From positions 116,927,064 to 116,991,063 of the forward strand of contig NC_080171.1 in the NCBI RefSeq assembly GCF_950295315.1: a stretch of 64,000 nt of DNA, in the 5' to 3' direction. The first letter of the stretch is position 1; each line of letters opens with the position of its first letter. Source of the DNA: Erinaceus europaeus (Eukaryota; Chordata; Mammalia; Eulipotyphla; Erinaceidae). Both the position numbers and the translations under genes were made by a program. Under the pieces are notes generated by a model. The model made no database searches. It was given only the letters and a program-made list of their open reading frames with translations, and was not told the origin of the DNA. Positions 12,053 to 22,984 of this stretch are shown in pieces.

Positions 12053-13135
12053 TTAGTTTTCTATTTGCCAGCATCTTGTGAACTCTACTTGATGTTAAAT
12101 ATGTGCAAATTCTGTCCATTTGCTTTAGAATAATTTACTGCATTTTAGGAAGAAAAGTTTTCCTCTTCAAATAATAACATATAATGGTGATCAGGTATTA
12201 TATGATATTTTAATTAATAAGGGATGGTGCCTAGTATATCTTATTGATTAAAAATGGTATGTATGATTTCACGATGAGGTGGTGTTTCATGATTGGTGAT
12301 GGAAGCCAGCAGTGTGTGTGAACTTCCTGCTTGCTTTGAACATGTCACTATGAGTCGCGCCTATAACTACTAGATAGATCTTCAGTAAGGCTAGATTGGT
12401 ACTAGTAAGAATTGCACAGTATGGATTCTTCATATTTACTTTTAAGTAATTTCTCAGGATTAGTTCGTTACAGATGTACTACAATGGAAACTTACTTTGA
12501 AAATTGCATTCCAAGAAAGTATCCTTAGAGAAATATGAATTACTGCCTTTAGTTACAAATGCCAAGTGAGAACTAAACCAAAAATTAGATGATATTTCAA
12601 CTTTAAAATCGATCTGGTTACTGCTTGTCACTGCACCATCTGGCTGCCTTAAGTTTCTTGTCACATATTTCATAAAATGTTGTCCCGAAAGAAACAGCAA
12701 ACAAAGAGGTGAAGCACTGTGTCCAGTCCATAAAGGACTTCCAGAAGGGAATTCCTTGACAACTCCTAAATGAGAGCGAAGTCCATACGCTATGAGCCTG
12801 CCTTTTATCAGTGATTACTTTCTGATGTTTCCTGAAGTTTTCATATTAGTGTCTACTTTAGAAAAAATGCCTTTTACAACAGTGTGTGGCCTTCTTTCTC
12901 TTCCTCTTTCTCTCTTGATTGCTGTAGACAGAAAAACTTCTCTCGTTAGTTCAGTTCAGTTTTTCTTAGATGATGAGAATCTTCTGGAAACTGACCACAA
13001 AACATTTTTTTTTTTTACAAAGAATATGCACATTCTCTACCTTTCTGGCACACGGTTATCATTCCAGGAAGTGTGAATGCTATGTGACTGTGGACTTTGG
13101 AGTAGTTTCTTCCTGTAAAGTGAGAAAATCAGATT
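12053..13135. other. Unique stretch without recognised elements
   Basis: About 1.1 kb of AT-rich DNA. A 94-codon frame (12,792-13,076, plus) and a 73-codon frame (12,479-12,700, minus) have no recognisable domain. I do not call them genes. Confidence 0.45.
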
Positions 13136-13207
13136 AAAAAAATTTTAATATTTATTTATTTATTCCCTTTTATTGTCCTTGTTGTTTTATTGTTATAGTT
13201 ATTATTT
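13136..13207 (-). mobile_element. SINE type 1 tail fragment
   Basis: ttatttatttattccctttt, tgtccttgttgttttattg and a following ATT-rich run are the antisense CAA/TAA-rich tail. The rest of the element is missing. Confidence 0.6.
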
Positions 13208-13257
13208 GAAAGTTTCTCAACCCATGAACATGGTACAGTGTCTCACAAGAAGTGGTC

Positions 13258-13526
13258 GAGGGAGTCAGGCAGTAGCGCAGCAGGTTAAGCACACGTGGTG
13301 CGAAGCCCAAGGACAGGCGTAAGGATCCCAGTTCGAGCCCCCGGCACCCCACCTGCAGGGGAGTCGCTTCACAGGCGGTGAAGCAGGTCTGCAGGTGTCT
13401 ATCTTTCTCTCCCCGTCTCTGTCTTCCCTCCTCTCTCGATTTCTCTCTGTCCTATCCAACAACAATGACATCAATAACAATAAAAAACAAGGGCAAGAAA
13501 AGGGAAAAATAAATAAATATAAAAGA
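13258..13526 (+). mobile_element. SINE type 1 with 11-bp TSD
   Basis: Head with cagtagcgcagcaggttaag (A box region), B box gttcgagcccccgg, body gtgaagcaggtctgcaggtg, CT-rich stretch, CAA/TAA tail and A-rich end. TSD AAGAAGTGGTC at 13247-13257 and 13527-13537. Confidence 0.95.
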
Positions 13527-13731
13527 AAGAAGTGGTCTCATTCTCTAGACATTAGATCTTATCAAATATGCTTTTACTCCAATGGCCAAATTGTTGGATA
13601 TATTTATACTAAGATCACATATGTTCCATAATGCTTTCAGAACCATGTGCTCTGAGAATTGGATTAGGAATTCATTTGTAACACTAATGTTCATTTTAAG
13701 TCAAGCAGCAATTTCTCAAGGGTATATTCTT

Positions 13732-13920
13732 TTTTTAAAAAGATTTATTAGTGATTTCACATTGATTTGCAAAATCATGAGATAACAAGGGTCTAATTCC
13801 ACACCTTTCCCACCACTAGAGTTCTGCGTCCCCATTCCCTCCATTGGAAACTGCATTAGTTCTTCTGAGGTCACAGAGATGGAATTGGAGTTCAGAGCTC
13901 TCTGGTCATCACCCCCTAAC
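13732..13920 (-). mobile_element. L1-type 3' end retrocopy with ~21-bp TSD
   Basis: The left end is T-rich, then attagtgatttcac, cccaccactagagttctgcg and ccattggaaactgcattag. This is the antisense of the 3' terminal block also seen at 14,460-14,582. Flanks 13711-13731 and 13921-13941 both start ATTTCTCAAGGG and match over ~21 bp with two mismatches. It is related to the L1 3' UTR terminal block (gttctggtggtgggaat). Confidence 0.8.
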
Positions 13921-14171
13921 ATTTCTCAAGGGAGTATTCTTACCAACATCTGTTTACAGTTGTTAAAATGTTATTATAAATACTATTTTATAGCCAGATA
14001 GAAATCTCTGTGTGGATAGTTGCTACCTTATGAAAATTAAATTGAATGTTGTAAAAGATGATAAATATTTATGGGACTAATTCTTTTGAGTTAGTTATGA
14101 TTGAATATAATAAAGATTTAGAACAAATGATGGAAAATAATTTAAAATAGTAATACTCAGGCAAGAGTATT

Positions 14172-14582
14172 TATTTTAGACGGACCTTCCATATGTGCAC
14201 CCCAGAAGGAATTTTGGTCCATACTCCTAGAGGATTAAATGTTAGGGAAGATGATCAGAGGACTGTGAACTCCAACTCCATCAGGACCTGGAGAGAGAAA
14301 AAGCGGGGTGGGGAGAGGGGAGGAAGTACATGCAGAAGTAGTAGGTGTGACTTAAAAAGGAAGAGAAGGCAGGACCATAGGAAAAAAATGGGCAAATATA
14401 TAGAATTATAGATAGACAGTTATAGAAATAATAGTCAACCCATATCTATAACCTTGGGAGACCTACTGCAGTTTCCAGTGGAGGGAACAGAAACACAGAA
14501 CTCTGGTGGTGGGAACAGTGAAGGATTATACCCCTGTTATATTACAACTTTGTAAATCAAAGTTTGTTAAATCACTAATAAA
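14172..14582 (+). mobile_element. L1-type 3' UTR retrocopy (older variant) with TSD
   Basis: Contains accttccatatgtgcaccc, ggtccatactcctagagga, cagaactctggtggtgggaa and ttaaatcactaataaaaa, the last being the poly(A) end. TSD AAGAGTATT at 14163-14171 and 14583-14591. The middle has ~150 nt not shared with the younger terminal block. It is inversely oriented to the copy at 13,732. Confidence 0.8.
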
Positions 14583-14624
14583 AAGAGTATTCATTTTTTA
14601 TGTTTATATAGTGCTTTTAATATC

Positions 14625-14885
14625 TTTTTTTTTTGTAGTACTAGCGTCTAGCACATATATAATTCCGCCTCTCTTGGTGTTGAATTTTTTCATTCTTTTG
14701 CTTTCACATAGAGAGAAAGAAACAAACGGGAAAGGAGAAAGGCGGAGAATTAGAGAGGTATAAACACCACCGCACTGCTCCACCACTGTGCCATGGTGCT
14801 CGCACGTGGGACTGGGCCTCATGCCTGGGACTTCGCACACGGGCAGGCATGTGCCCTGTTAGGTGAGTGGTCTCCCCTCCTTGCC
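14625..14885 (-). mobile_element. Old SINE, type 4-like
   Basis: Antisense: T-run at the left, cacatagagagaaagaaaca, caccgcactgctccaccact, then tcatgcctgggacttcgc and a head ending ctccttgcc. Confidence 0.65.
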
Positions 14886-14889
14886 CTTT

Positions 14890-15310
14890 TAATTTCCTTC
14901 TCTAAAAAGGAAAGCAGTCTTAGGCCATGCATTATGGGTGTGGTTTACACAAGGAAGACATTTTAATACTCCCCAATACAGACCCAGGCCCATAAATACT
15001 CTAAGCTGTAGACTTACAGAATGATAGAAATGTGTATTTATGTCATAAAACATTAAGGTATGAAAATCATTGTCTTAGGTCCACATTACTTAAATGTTTC
15101 CATCTCCTGGTTCGACTACCAGCCTGTGATTTAATAGGCAGATACAATACTTTAGTAGTATATATCTCTCATAACAACTTTCAACAACTCTCATCTCAGG
15201 ATCTGATTACAGCTGTGAAATTTTTGCAGACAAGCCAGTGTATCATGCTAGAGATGGAAATAAGAAAATATAAAATATTTTCATATACATTCAATTTTTA
15301 AAAAAGCATC
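14890..15310. other. Unassigned sequence
   Basis: Roughly 420 nt with no recognised element. Confidence 0.45.
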
Positions 15311-15312
15311 TT

Positions 15313-15530
15313 GTTGTGGGCTGACAGGTAGCACACTCAGTTGAATGCACATCTTGCCCTGTACAAAGACCCAGGTTCAACCACCCAGCCACCGTCTGCA
15401 TGGGAGAAACTACAGAAGTGTCGAAGCAGAGCTGCAGGTGTCTCTCTCTTTTTCTCTCACTCTCTCTTCATCTCCCCCTTCCCTATCAGTTTCTCTGTGT
15501 CCTGTCAAATGAAATTAAATAAGCATATAT
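15313..15530 (+). mobile_element. SINE type 2 (diverged)
   Basis: ggctgacaggtagcacactc, cccaggttcaaccaccc and cgaagcagagctgcaggtgt, then the CT-rich stretch and tail. Its tail is the target of the next SINE. Confidence 0.75.
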
Positions 15531-15531
15531 A

Positions 15532-15790
15532 TTTTTAAAATTTATTTATTACCCTTTTGTTACCCTTGTTTCTTTTTATTGTTGTTACTGTTGTTGTCGT
15601 TGTTGTTGGATAGGACAGAGAGAAATGGAGAGAGGAGGGGAAGACAGAGAGGAAGAGAGAAAGATAGACACCTGCAGATCTGCTTCACCGCCTGCCTGTG
15701 AAGCGAATCCCCTGCAGGTGGGGAGCCAGGGGCTCAAACCAGGATCCTTACGTGGTCCTTGTTGCCCACTGCACTACTGCCCGACTCCCA
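15532..15790 (-). mobile_element. SINE type 1
   Basis: Antisense: aaatttatttattacccttt, (GTT)n-like tail, ttggataggacagagagaaa, cacctgcagatctgcttcac, head ending ctactgcccgactccc. Flanks AGCATAT on both sides suggest a short TSD. Confidence 0.85.
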
Positions 15791-15791
15791 G

Positions 15792-16990
15792 CATATTGTT
15801 TTAAAGAGCATCTAGATGTATTAACGCTTGTTAACATTGGCTCTGACCACTGGCTTCTCCACTCATTCAACAGGTAGATAGAATCTGAGAAACCAGTCAC
15901 ATGCCCTCTAAAAGTAAATTTCACTTGGTGCAAATAATTGAGTAATGATTTTGTTTTCTTCTGGGGCAACCAAGAATGGTCGTGTTTCTACTATGAATCC
16001 TGGAAGTCTGCTTTCTTCACAAGGATACAGAGTTTTGGTTAGCAATGTTCTGTCCAAATGCAATTTTGTAAAAGGGGCCTTCATGTAAAGATTCCTTTGG
16101 ATTTGGTTAATTTATGTGAGGTATGTGTGTGGTTTTCTAAAAATTCCTTTATATTTCTTGGTAAGTTTTGTGAACAGATGAATGAGAGTTTGCGCTCTCC
16201 TCACCTTATGCTGTGCTCTCACAAAGAAGAAGTCAAGCCAGCATCCTTAGTGATGTGTAATTAGCCTGTTTCTTCTCCAGGATGTCAGCAGTTTCCTTTC
16301 TTTCCTGAGGGAGCTATGGAGCACTAGAGCACTTGCAAATAATTTGATCCAGAGAAGATTTATTCTTTAAAAGCAACACTCCTTTATCTTGCTAGTCACC
16401 TGTCAGATTGCAGCTATAGAAGCAGTATTAATTGATCTCTTAAAGGAAAGGCCCTGGCTACTTTACATTTGTGAAAACACTGACACAGCGCCTACCTTTC
16501 AACACGTTAATGCAATTAGTATTTTAGAAATATAAATTGGCAGTGGGATACAATTTTGCAAAGCTTTTTTTTTTAGAATAACATATACACATGAGAATAC
16601 AAATTAATGCTCTTTTCAAACATCCCTTTAAAATGTAAATGCATTTGTTTGATTGCTAAGGTTTCTATAGCTGTAAAATTTGGAGCCACTTTCTATCACA
16701 TCCCAGAGATGATTTTAAGATGGTTATTTTACGGGCAGTTTTGTGTCTGTACTTCTCTCTGCAAATAGATTCATCTGACTTTGATGAAAAGCCAACTTTG
16801 GTGTCTGGAACCCTCGTGAAATTCCCACATGTGCGATGGCCCCTCGGAGCTCCCCATAGTTCCCAGATCATAGCCAAAGTCACTATAAGGTTGCTCATAT
16901 GCTCCTTCTGGAAATAGGAATTTCTGAAGAGAAAGAATGAACCAGTTTATCTGTAGGTGTGTACATGATGCATGGATTCATTTGAGAAAT
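15792..16990. other. Unique stretch without recognised elements
   Basis: About 1.2 kb with no repeat I can name. Frames of 63-77 codons occur on both strands with no domain or splice context. Confidence 0.45.
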
Positions 16991-16994
16991 TGTG

Positions 16995-17330
16995 AGGGCT
17001 GGGCAGTGGTGGTTAAGCACACATGGTACTAAGCACAAGCATCTGTGCAAGGATCCAGGTTCAAACCTCTGGATCCTCGCCTGCACAGAGGATACTTCAT
17101 AAGTGGTGAAGCAGGCCTACAAGTATCTTTCTCTCTCCCTCTCTATCTTCCCTCCTCTCTTGACTTCTCTCTGTCCTCTCTATTAGCATGGAAAAAATGG
17201 CTGCCAGGAGCACTGGATTCATAGTGCAGGCACCAAGCTCCAGCAATAACCCTAGATGTAATGATGATTCTAATAATAATAATAATAACAACAACAACAA
17301 TAATAATATTGTTACAATTTACTCAGCACT
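16995..17330 (+). mobile_element. SINE type 1, long form
   Basis: ggttaagcacacatggtact, caggttcaaacctctgg, gtgaagcaggcctacaagta, then CT-rich. The long 3' module follows (atggctgccaggagcactgg ... agcaataaccct) with (TAA)n/(CAA)n at 17,270-17,312. Confidence 0.8.
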
Positions 17331-17331
17331 T

Positions 17332-17880
17332 TCTCTTTACTTATTTATGAATACTATAAAAAAAACTCCTCCAACATATGTTTGGATTTTCAATTTTATG
17401 CTTTCTGGGGAATATGGAAACATGTTTTCTAGATTCCATTTGCAAGTCTCGTAAATGTCATAATGCTGAGTCTCACACTTGCTCCCTGGGTTAAAGCATA
17501 TCCCCCATGCTCAGGGCCAGAGAAATAATGGTAGATTTCACACCTCAGTTTTTTTTTCCACCTAATGTAATTTCTCCTTTTTTTTTTTCTCACCATAATA
17601 TATAATTCTTCAGATAGGCTGGAATCTTGCTTTGCTCTCATTAGGTGTTGCTGGATAAGAAGTCATTCAGTTTCTTGCCAGTGAATGGGCATGATGGTTG
17701 TGATCTAGTGAGTGTCTAAGGAGTCGCCCTCAAAGATGATCCATATGAGAAGTTCTTGGGGTAGAGAAGATGTGGGAGAAAATCTGTTACTGAGTCGATT
17801 TGTTATTCATAGCCAGGCAAAAAGGAAGAATGTAGCAGGGCTGAACTCTCAATTTATTTCAAATATTTTCTAACACATCA
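17332..17880. other. Unassigned sequence
   Basis: No recognised element. Confidence 0.4.
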
Positions 17881-17881
17881 T

Positions 17882-18318
17882 ATATTTATTTATTTATTTA
17901 ATTTATTTATAAAAAGGAAACACTGACAAAACCATAGGATAAGAGGGGTGCAACTCCACACAATTCCCACCACCAGGACTCCGTATCCCATCCCCTCTCC
18001 TGATAGCTTTCCTATTCTTTTCCCTCTGGGAGCATGAACCCAAGGTCATTGTGGGTTGCAGAAGGTGGAAGGTCTGGCTTCTGTAATTGCTTCCCCGCTG
18101 AACATGGGCGTTGACAGGTCGATCCATACTCCCAGCCTGTCTCTCTCTTTCCCTGGTGGGGTGGGGTTCTGGGGAAGTGGAGGGGTTGTCTGGTGGGGTT
18201 GTCTTTCTAAGGAATTTTGGTTGGCATCATGCTAGCATCTGGAACCTGGTGGCTGAAAAAAGAGTTAATATATAGAGCCAAACAAATTGTTGACTAATCA
18301 TGAAAAGAGTTGGGGTGG
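17882..18318 (-). mobile_element. L1 copy F, terminal 3' UTR
   Basis: Antisense L1 3' end. A T/A-rich tail is followed by aaaccataggataagagggg, cccaccaccaggactccg, ggtcattgtgggttgcagaa, and on to attgttgactaatcatg. It is interrupted by the solo LTR at 18,319 and continues at 18,736. Confidence 0.85.
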
Positions 18319-18729
18319 TGTTGTTAAAATTTTGGAGGCTCCAGCTGGCCGGGCTAGCTTCACGGGCGGGTAACAGAGACTCGGAGACAACGGCTGGGCA
18401 GGGAAGCTGTATTTCTTTATTCAGGAACAACGATTCATAAACTAAAACAAACTAATCACCAAGCAGAACTCTGCTGTCTCTTTGCGGCGGCGCAAGCACT
18501 CTCCCTTACTCTGCAGCTCTGTTACTCTGTAACTCTCGAACTTTCGAATTCAGGAACTCTCTCACTCTCGAACTCTGGAACTCTGTAACTCTCTTCAACT
18601 CTCCAACTGTCGAACTCTCTAACTCAGGCGGGGTTCCTAGGGGCGGGGCCAAGCGGGCCGCGAAACTAACTGGACTGATCCAATTCTCTTGGCGGGGGAG
18701 AACTAGAACCCAATGTAAAGCATACAACA
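18319..18729 (-). mobile_element. Solo LTR related to the provirus LTR, 6-bp TSD
   Basis: 411 bp with perfect inverted ends TGTTGT...ACAACA, flanked by GGGTGG at 18313-18318 and 18730-18735. Removing it restores L1 3' UTR. The minus strand carries AATAAA (plus TTTATT at 18416-18421), so transcription is minus. The segment ccgggctagcttcacgggc through tttctttattcagg resembles the LTRs at 59,454 and 61,727. A 6-bp TSD fits a class II ERV (inference). Confidence 0.85.
18500..18630. repeat. Degenerate ~8-10-bp minisatellite in LTR U3
   Basis: Ten or more imperfect copies of an aactctcg-like unit (gaactctgg, taactctct, caactgtcg). They lie upstream, in minus-strand terms, of the poly(A) signal. 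The related provirus LTRs lack this array. Confidence 0.8.
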
Positions 18730-18735
18730 GGGTGG

Positions 18736-18903
18736 TCTCCATTTTGTAGGTAGCTAGTAGGTATATTTTAGTTATATTTCAAAAGGCCTGTGGCTATACT
18801 GTTTTTTTTTCTTCCCTGAGCCTGAAATCTGCTATGCAGGTGGATCCAAGTTATTATCTAGGGAGATGATGTCATGGCTGGAAAACAGGCCAGAGAGCTG
18901 GAT
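18736..18903 (-). mobile_element. L1 copy F continued
   Basis: Antisense L1 3' UTR resumes (ctccattttgtaggtagc, cctgagcctgaaatctgcta, ggagatgatgtcatggctgg), matching 29,180-29,330. The orientation flips at ~18,904. Confidence 0.8.
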
Positions 18904-18904
18904 C

Positions 18905-19527
18905 ATGTCTCAAACTTTTTAATGCACAGACCATAAACTGAGTCTTTGATATCTTGACACTCTTAAAAGCTTACAGCAGGGAGAACAGAAGCAACTGGTG
19001 GCACAGCTATATACAAATAATGTCAAAGGACATGAATTATGGTGATGTTGTGTATGATACAGCAAATCCTAACAAAGGGATTTTAAAAAAGTTAACCCAA
19101 TTGCCAAATAATGTGATTATAGCAATAACTATCTATTGCCTTCTTAAACCCTAAGACAGCAGGAACTGCCCACTTCCTCCTCTATGGAGCCTATATTTCC
19201 TCCAGACCTGGAACCTCTAGGGTGGGGCTCACTTTCCTGCATGCTTCTCTCAATTCATACCAAATAATATTGCATCTGCTGATCCCAACCTAATCAATGC
19301 AAGGAGTACCACCTCAGCATGCTTCACTTCAGACTGTGTCCAAAGATGTCAGGTCTGGAATGTCAACCCTTCAGCCTCATTACTCGGTTGAGACCTTTCC
19401 TTTCATAGGACTCTCTAATTCCATTCTAGGAGGTTGACTTCCTAACAAAGTCCCAGAACCTAGATATAGACCAGGTCCCATGAGATAGGGCATATGGTTC
19501 ACACGTATTCATAAACTAGGGCAAAAT
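18905..19527 (+). mobile_element. L1 copy F, inverted segment of the 3' UTR
   Basis: Sense L1 3' UTR, the reverse complement of 55,850-56,470: gcacagctatatacaaataa, gaattatggtgatgttgtg, aagttaacccaattgccaaa and cagaacctagatatagacca. With the antisense segment to the left this makes a 5'-inverted insertion missing ~0.7 kb between the breakpoints. An A/T-rich repeat ATATTTATTTATTT near both ends may be the TSD. Confidence 0.8.
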
Positions 19528-19529
19528 AT

Positions 19530-19929
19530 TTATTTATTTTTTTGTGTATCTGGGTATCTGGAGCCTGCCCACTGTGTGCTGTCACTACTCCAGGCTTCTT
19601 TCCATTCAGGCGGAGAGGAAGTCAGAGGAAGTGGGGCATCATTTCCTCTGGTGTTTCAGAATAACCTGGGGCTCAGAGGTCCCCCTGATGTGGTCCCCTA
19701 GCAAGGCACAAGGCCTGCTGAGTGGGATGTCTTCACTCTTCCAGGTCACTTTTGAGGTTCAAGTTGGATTGAAGCATGATCCGATATTTAGGTATGGGAC
19801 TGTAGATGGCAGAGAATAAAAGTAGTCCATCTTCCCCCTTTTATGCCTTCGTTCCCTCCAAAAGATTAAATTCTGATGACTTGTATACAGTTGCTAAAAG
19901 TATTCTTGCAAACTATTAATTCTATTATT
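19530..19929. other. Unassigned sequence
   Basis: A 91-codon frame (19,544-19,819) shows no recognisable domain. Confidence 0.4.
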
Positions 19930-19942
19930 AATAATTTACATT

Positions 19943-20141
19943 AAAAATTATTTGTCGGATAGAGACAGCCAGAAACTGAGAGAGTAGGGGGAGATAGAGA
20001 GGGCAAGAGAAAAAGAGACACCTGCAGCCCTGCTTCACCACTCGCAAAGCTTTCCCCCTGTAGGTGGGGACCAGGGAATGAACCCCGATCCTTGTGTGTT
20101 GTAACATGTGCGCTCAGCCAGGTGTGCCACCAGCTGGCCCC
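19943..20141 (-). mobile_element. SINE type 2 with 13-bp TSD
   Basis: Antisense, full length, ending ccaccagctggcccc. TSD AATAATTTACATT at 19930-19942 and AATAATTTGCATT at 20142-20154. Confidence 0.95.
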
Positions 20142-20310
20142 AATAATTTGCATTCTTTATCTAAAACATTCCATGTGTACCTGATGTTCTAGTTTTCTGT
20201 CTTGTCCATAGTCTAGCCTAGAGTCCTTGTTCATCTAGATAGACTTCCAGGTGGTAAGAATAGATCATCTTTTCCATATCTAACAATTCCATCTAGATTT
20301 GCTCCTTAGA

Positions 20311-20513
20311 GTCTTTTTTTCTTTATCTGTTAGAGAGAATTTGAGAAGGAGGGGAAGATAGAGAGGGAGAGAGACAGAGAGGCACTGACAGTACTTGCTT
20401 CACCACTTGTGACGATTGACCCCTCCCCCCGTGTGGGGAGTGGGGGTTTGAACTCAGATCCTTCGCACATGGTACTGTAAGCACTCAACCCTCTATGCCA
20501 TTGTTGGGCCCCT
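20311..20513 (-). mobile_element. Old SINE (type 4-like)
   Basis: Antisense: T-run, gagagggagagagacagaga, tacttgcttcaccacttgtg, then gggggtttgaactcagatc and a head ending ccattgttgggcccc. Confidence 0.7.
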
Positions 20514-20775
20514 GTTTATCTTCTGTTGATCTTGTTATTTCTTCCCCATGGGATGATGCTGGATGGATACTCATTTTCTTCAATGATTGCCTCACTGAAA
20601 CATTTACCTCAATTAGAGGGATTGGCAGACCTAAAAGGTTCTTAAATATTTCAGAAAAATAAGAGCCAAAGATGTTTTCTAAATTGTTCATTGTTAGGAC
20701 TCCTGGGAAGGTAGAGTAGATATGGGGTACTCTAGCCCCATTACTAACTAACTACAGCTGAAAACCTGGACATTT

Positions 20776-21084
20776 TTTCTTTTCTTTATTTTTTTATATG
20801 TATTTATTTTCCCTTTTGTTGCCCTTGTTGTTTTTCATTGTTGTTGTAGTTATTATTGTTGTTGTTATTGATGTCGTTGTTGTTAGATAGGACAGACAGA
20901 AATGGAGAGAGGAGGGGAAGACAGAGAGGGGGAGAGAAAGATAGACACCTACAGACCAGATTCACCGCTTGTGAAGCAACCACCCTGCAGGTGGGGAGCT
21001 GGGGGCTCGAACCGGGATCCTTATGCCAGTCCTTGTGCTTTGTGCCACATGTGCTTAACATGTTACGCTAATGCCCGACTCCCC
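20776..21084 (-). mobile_element. SINE type 1 with 14-bp TSD
   Basis: Antisense full-length element with the (GTT)n-like antisense tail, B box region ggggctcgaaccgggatcc and head ending taatgcccgactcccc. TSD AAACCTGGACATTT at 20762-20775 and 21085-21098. Confidence 0.95.
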
Positions 21085-21099
21085 AAACCTGGACATTTG

Positions 21100-21490
21100 A
21101 TGTAGAACAGAAATGGGTGTATTCTTCAAGGTGGAGTGGGTGCAGACTGGACAGGGATTTAGGGACCTAAGAAAGAAAGTCTGATGCAGGACTCCCTGTA
21201 TTTTCTTTTGCCTTAATTATTTTTTATTATATTCACATGTGATATAATTATAATATTATAATTGATGTAATTGATATATGGCTTCATATATTTATATGTA
21301 TTTTACATTCACTTCAGACTTGGCGCTGAAGAAGGCAGCAATCTGGAAACACAATAGCCACAATGAAATCCCAACAAAAGCCTGTTCTCTCTCATCAAAC
21401 TTTCAGCAAAGGAGGGTCTTAGGAACACAAACATTCCAGAGACTAACTGCTAACTGCTCTACTGCAATCAGGTATCACAGAAAAGACTCC
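21100..21490. other. Unassigned sequence
   Basis: No recognised element. An AT-rich run with short palindromes (ataattataatattataatt) lies at 21,240-21,262. Confidence 0.4.
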
Positions 21491-21492
21491 AT

Positions 21493-21640
21493 CCAAGGGC
21501 TGGGGAAATAGCCTAGTGGCCATGCAAAAAGACTTCTGCGTCTGAGGTTCTGAGATCCGAGGCTCATTTTCCAGCATCATCATAAACTAGAGCTGAGCAG
21601 CGCTCTGGTAAAACAAGGCTAAGCAAAAACACATTCTCCC
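21493..21640 (+). mobile_element. SINE type 4
   Basis: ggctggggaaatagcctagt, ggccatgcaaaaagacttct and agagctgagcagcgctctgg, then an A-rich link into the CT/CA tail. Confidence 0.8.
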
Positions 21641-21682
21641 ATTCTCTCTATCTCTCTCTCTTTCTCTCTCTCTCTCTCTCAC

Positions 21683-21746
<64 letters not shown>
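21641..21746. repeat. (CT)n(CA)n microsatellite
   Basis: A (TC)n run to 21,680, then about 30 CA units. It forms the expanded tail of the type 4 SINE. Confidence 0.95.
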
Positions 21747-21747
<1 letters not shown>

Positions 21748-21759
21748 GGCCTCCAGCCA

Positions 21760-22407
21760 ACACACACTGAGGGGGAACCTAGGCTTCCACACCTGTCAGG
21801 CTGTAACAAGGAGTCCCAGTCCCACTAAAGAAGTGGTATTACAAGAGATGGAGCAGAGAAGTTCAACTTTCAGGCCTCTACGTGGTTCCTCGGCTAGTGG
21901 AGCCCATGTGGCGAAACTTCACTGCCTCTCCACCTGGCAGAAATAAGTGGTCTCGAAAGACTAGAGATGTAACTCTGCCCCTTTGTTACTGACTGGAATA
22001 ACTAGCTCCAAGAATCTATTGGAGGAACTGTAATGAGGCACTCTTGCTATTCTTACTTGAGGTAGTTATCAGTAGAGGATTAGTGGGAAGTTACTCTGTT
22101 CAACAGTACTGAGCACTGCCACAGAGTGATTTGCCACAGAGACACAGACCTGACAGAGAACTGCCGAGGCATGAAAATGTGGTTCTTTCTCTTCATCTGT
22201 GGTGGTAGTAGGCAGCACACTCAATCTCCTACTGGAAAGGTGCCAGCTGGTTTAAACAGGATACAGAGTCTGATAATGCAACACCCTAAATATATGAGTT
22301 TCAAAAGAAAAGTACTTGTCACAACCAGAACCAGGGAAATATCAATTTTAATAAAAACACGATCCATCAATTGTATTACCTAGATGACAGAGATGTTAGA
22401 CTCATCT
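21760..22407. other. Unassigned sequence
   Basis: No recognised element. An 85-codon frame at 22,126-22,383 has no domain I can name. Confidence 0.4.
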
Positions 22408-22568
22408 GGAAGGGTCAGAAAAATAGCTCACTTGGATAGTGTGTTGCTTTCCCATGTGTGTGACCCAGCTGAGAGCCCAACCCTCATTACATTGCAGGAA
22501 GCTGCAGTGCTGTGGTATCTTTCCTTCCCTTTCTCTGCTTCTCTGTCACTCTATCTACATATAAAAAT
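22408..22568 (+). mobile_element. Old SINE (type 4-like)
   Basis: gggtcagaaaaatagctcac, tggatagtgtgttgctttcc, a body with gcagtgctgtggtatctttc, and a CT-rich tail. Similar diverged copies lie at 24,565 and 49,660. Confidence 0.6.
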
Positions 22569-22574
22569 AGCCAT

Positions 22575-22786
22575 TTTTCCTTTCTATTTTATATGATAGG
22601 GCAGAGAGAAATTGAGAGGGAAAAGAAAGAGAGAGAGAGAGAGAGTGGAAGAGATATAGACACCTGCAGACCTGCTTCACCACTCTTGAGGCAACCCCCT
22701 GCAGGTGGGGGAGAAGGAGCTTGAACCTGGGTCCTTCTGCATGATAACAGGTGGGATCAATTGAATGTGCCACCTCCTAGACCCCA
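22575..22786 (-). mobile_element. SINE type 2
   Basis: Antisense: tctattttatatgataggg, (GA)n at 22,630-22,645, cacctgcagacctgcttcac, head ending ccacctcctagacccc. Confidence 0.85.
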
Positions 22787-22863
22787 ACATGATTTTCTAT
22801 ATAGCAAATAATAACAATTTAACAAAATATTCCTAGAACTGATAAATGAGTTCAGTAAGGGTT

Positions 22864-22867
<4 letters not shown>

Positions 22868-22920
<53 letters not shown>
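22868..22920. repeat. (CA)n microsatellite
   Basis: About 25 CA units. Confidence 0.95.
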
Positions 22921-22984
22921 GACACATACATAAAAGTTTATTGCATGTATATACATTATAGTAACAAACACAAGTACACTGAAT

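Noticed and set aside
13258..13340. tRNA gene-like A and B boxes (also in dozens of other places)
   Set aside because: They are heads of tRNA-derived SINEs with A-rich tails and TSDs; no cloverleaf with a proper acceptor stem was seen.
14600..14900. Possible regulatory element with CpGs (cgcacgtgggact)
   Set aside because: It is the head of an antisense old SINE; the CpGs are inherited from the tRNA-derived promoter.
21641..21746. Possible CRISPR-like or other ordered array at CA, GATA or CTTT runs
   Set aside because: Simple di- and tetranucleotide microsatellites attached to SINE tails or bodies, without repeat-spacer organisation.
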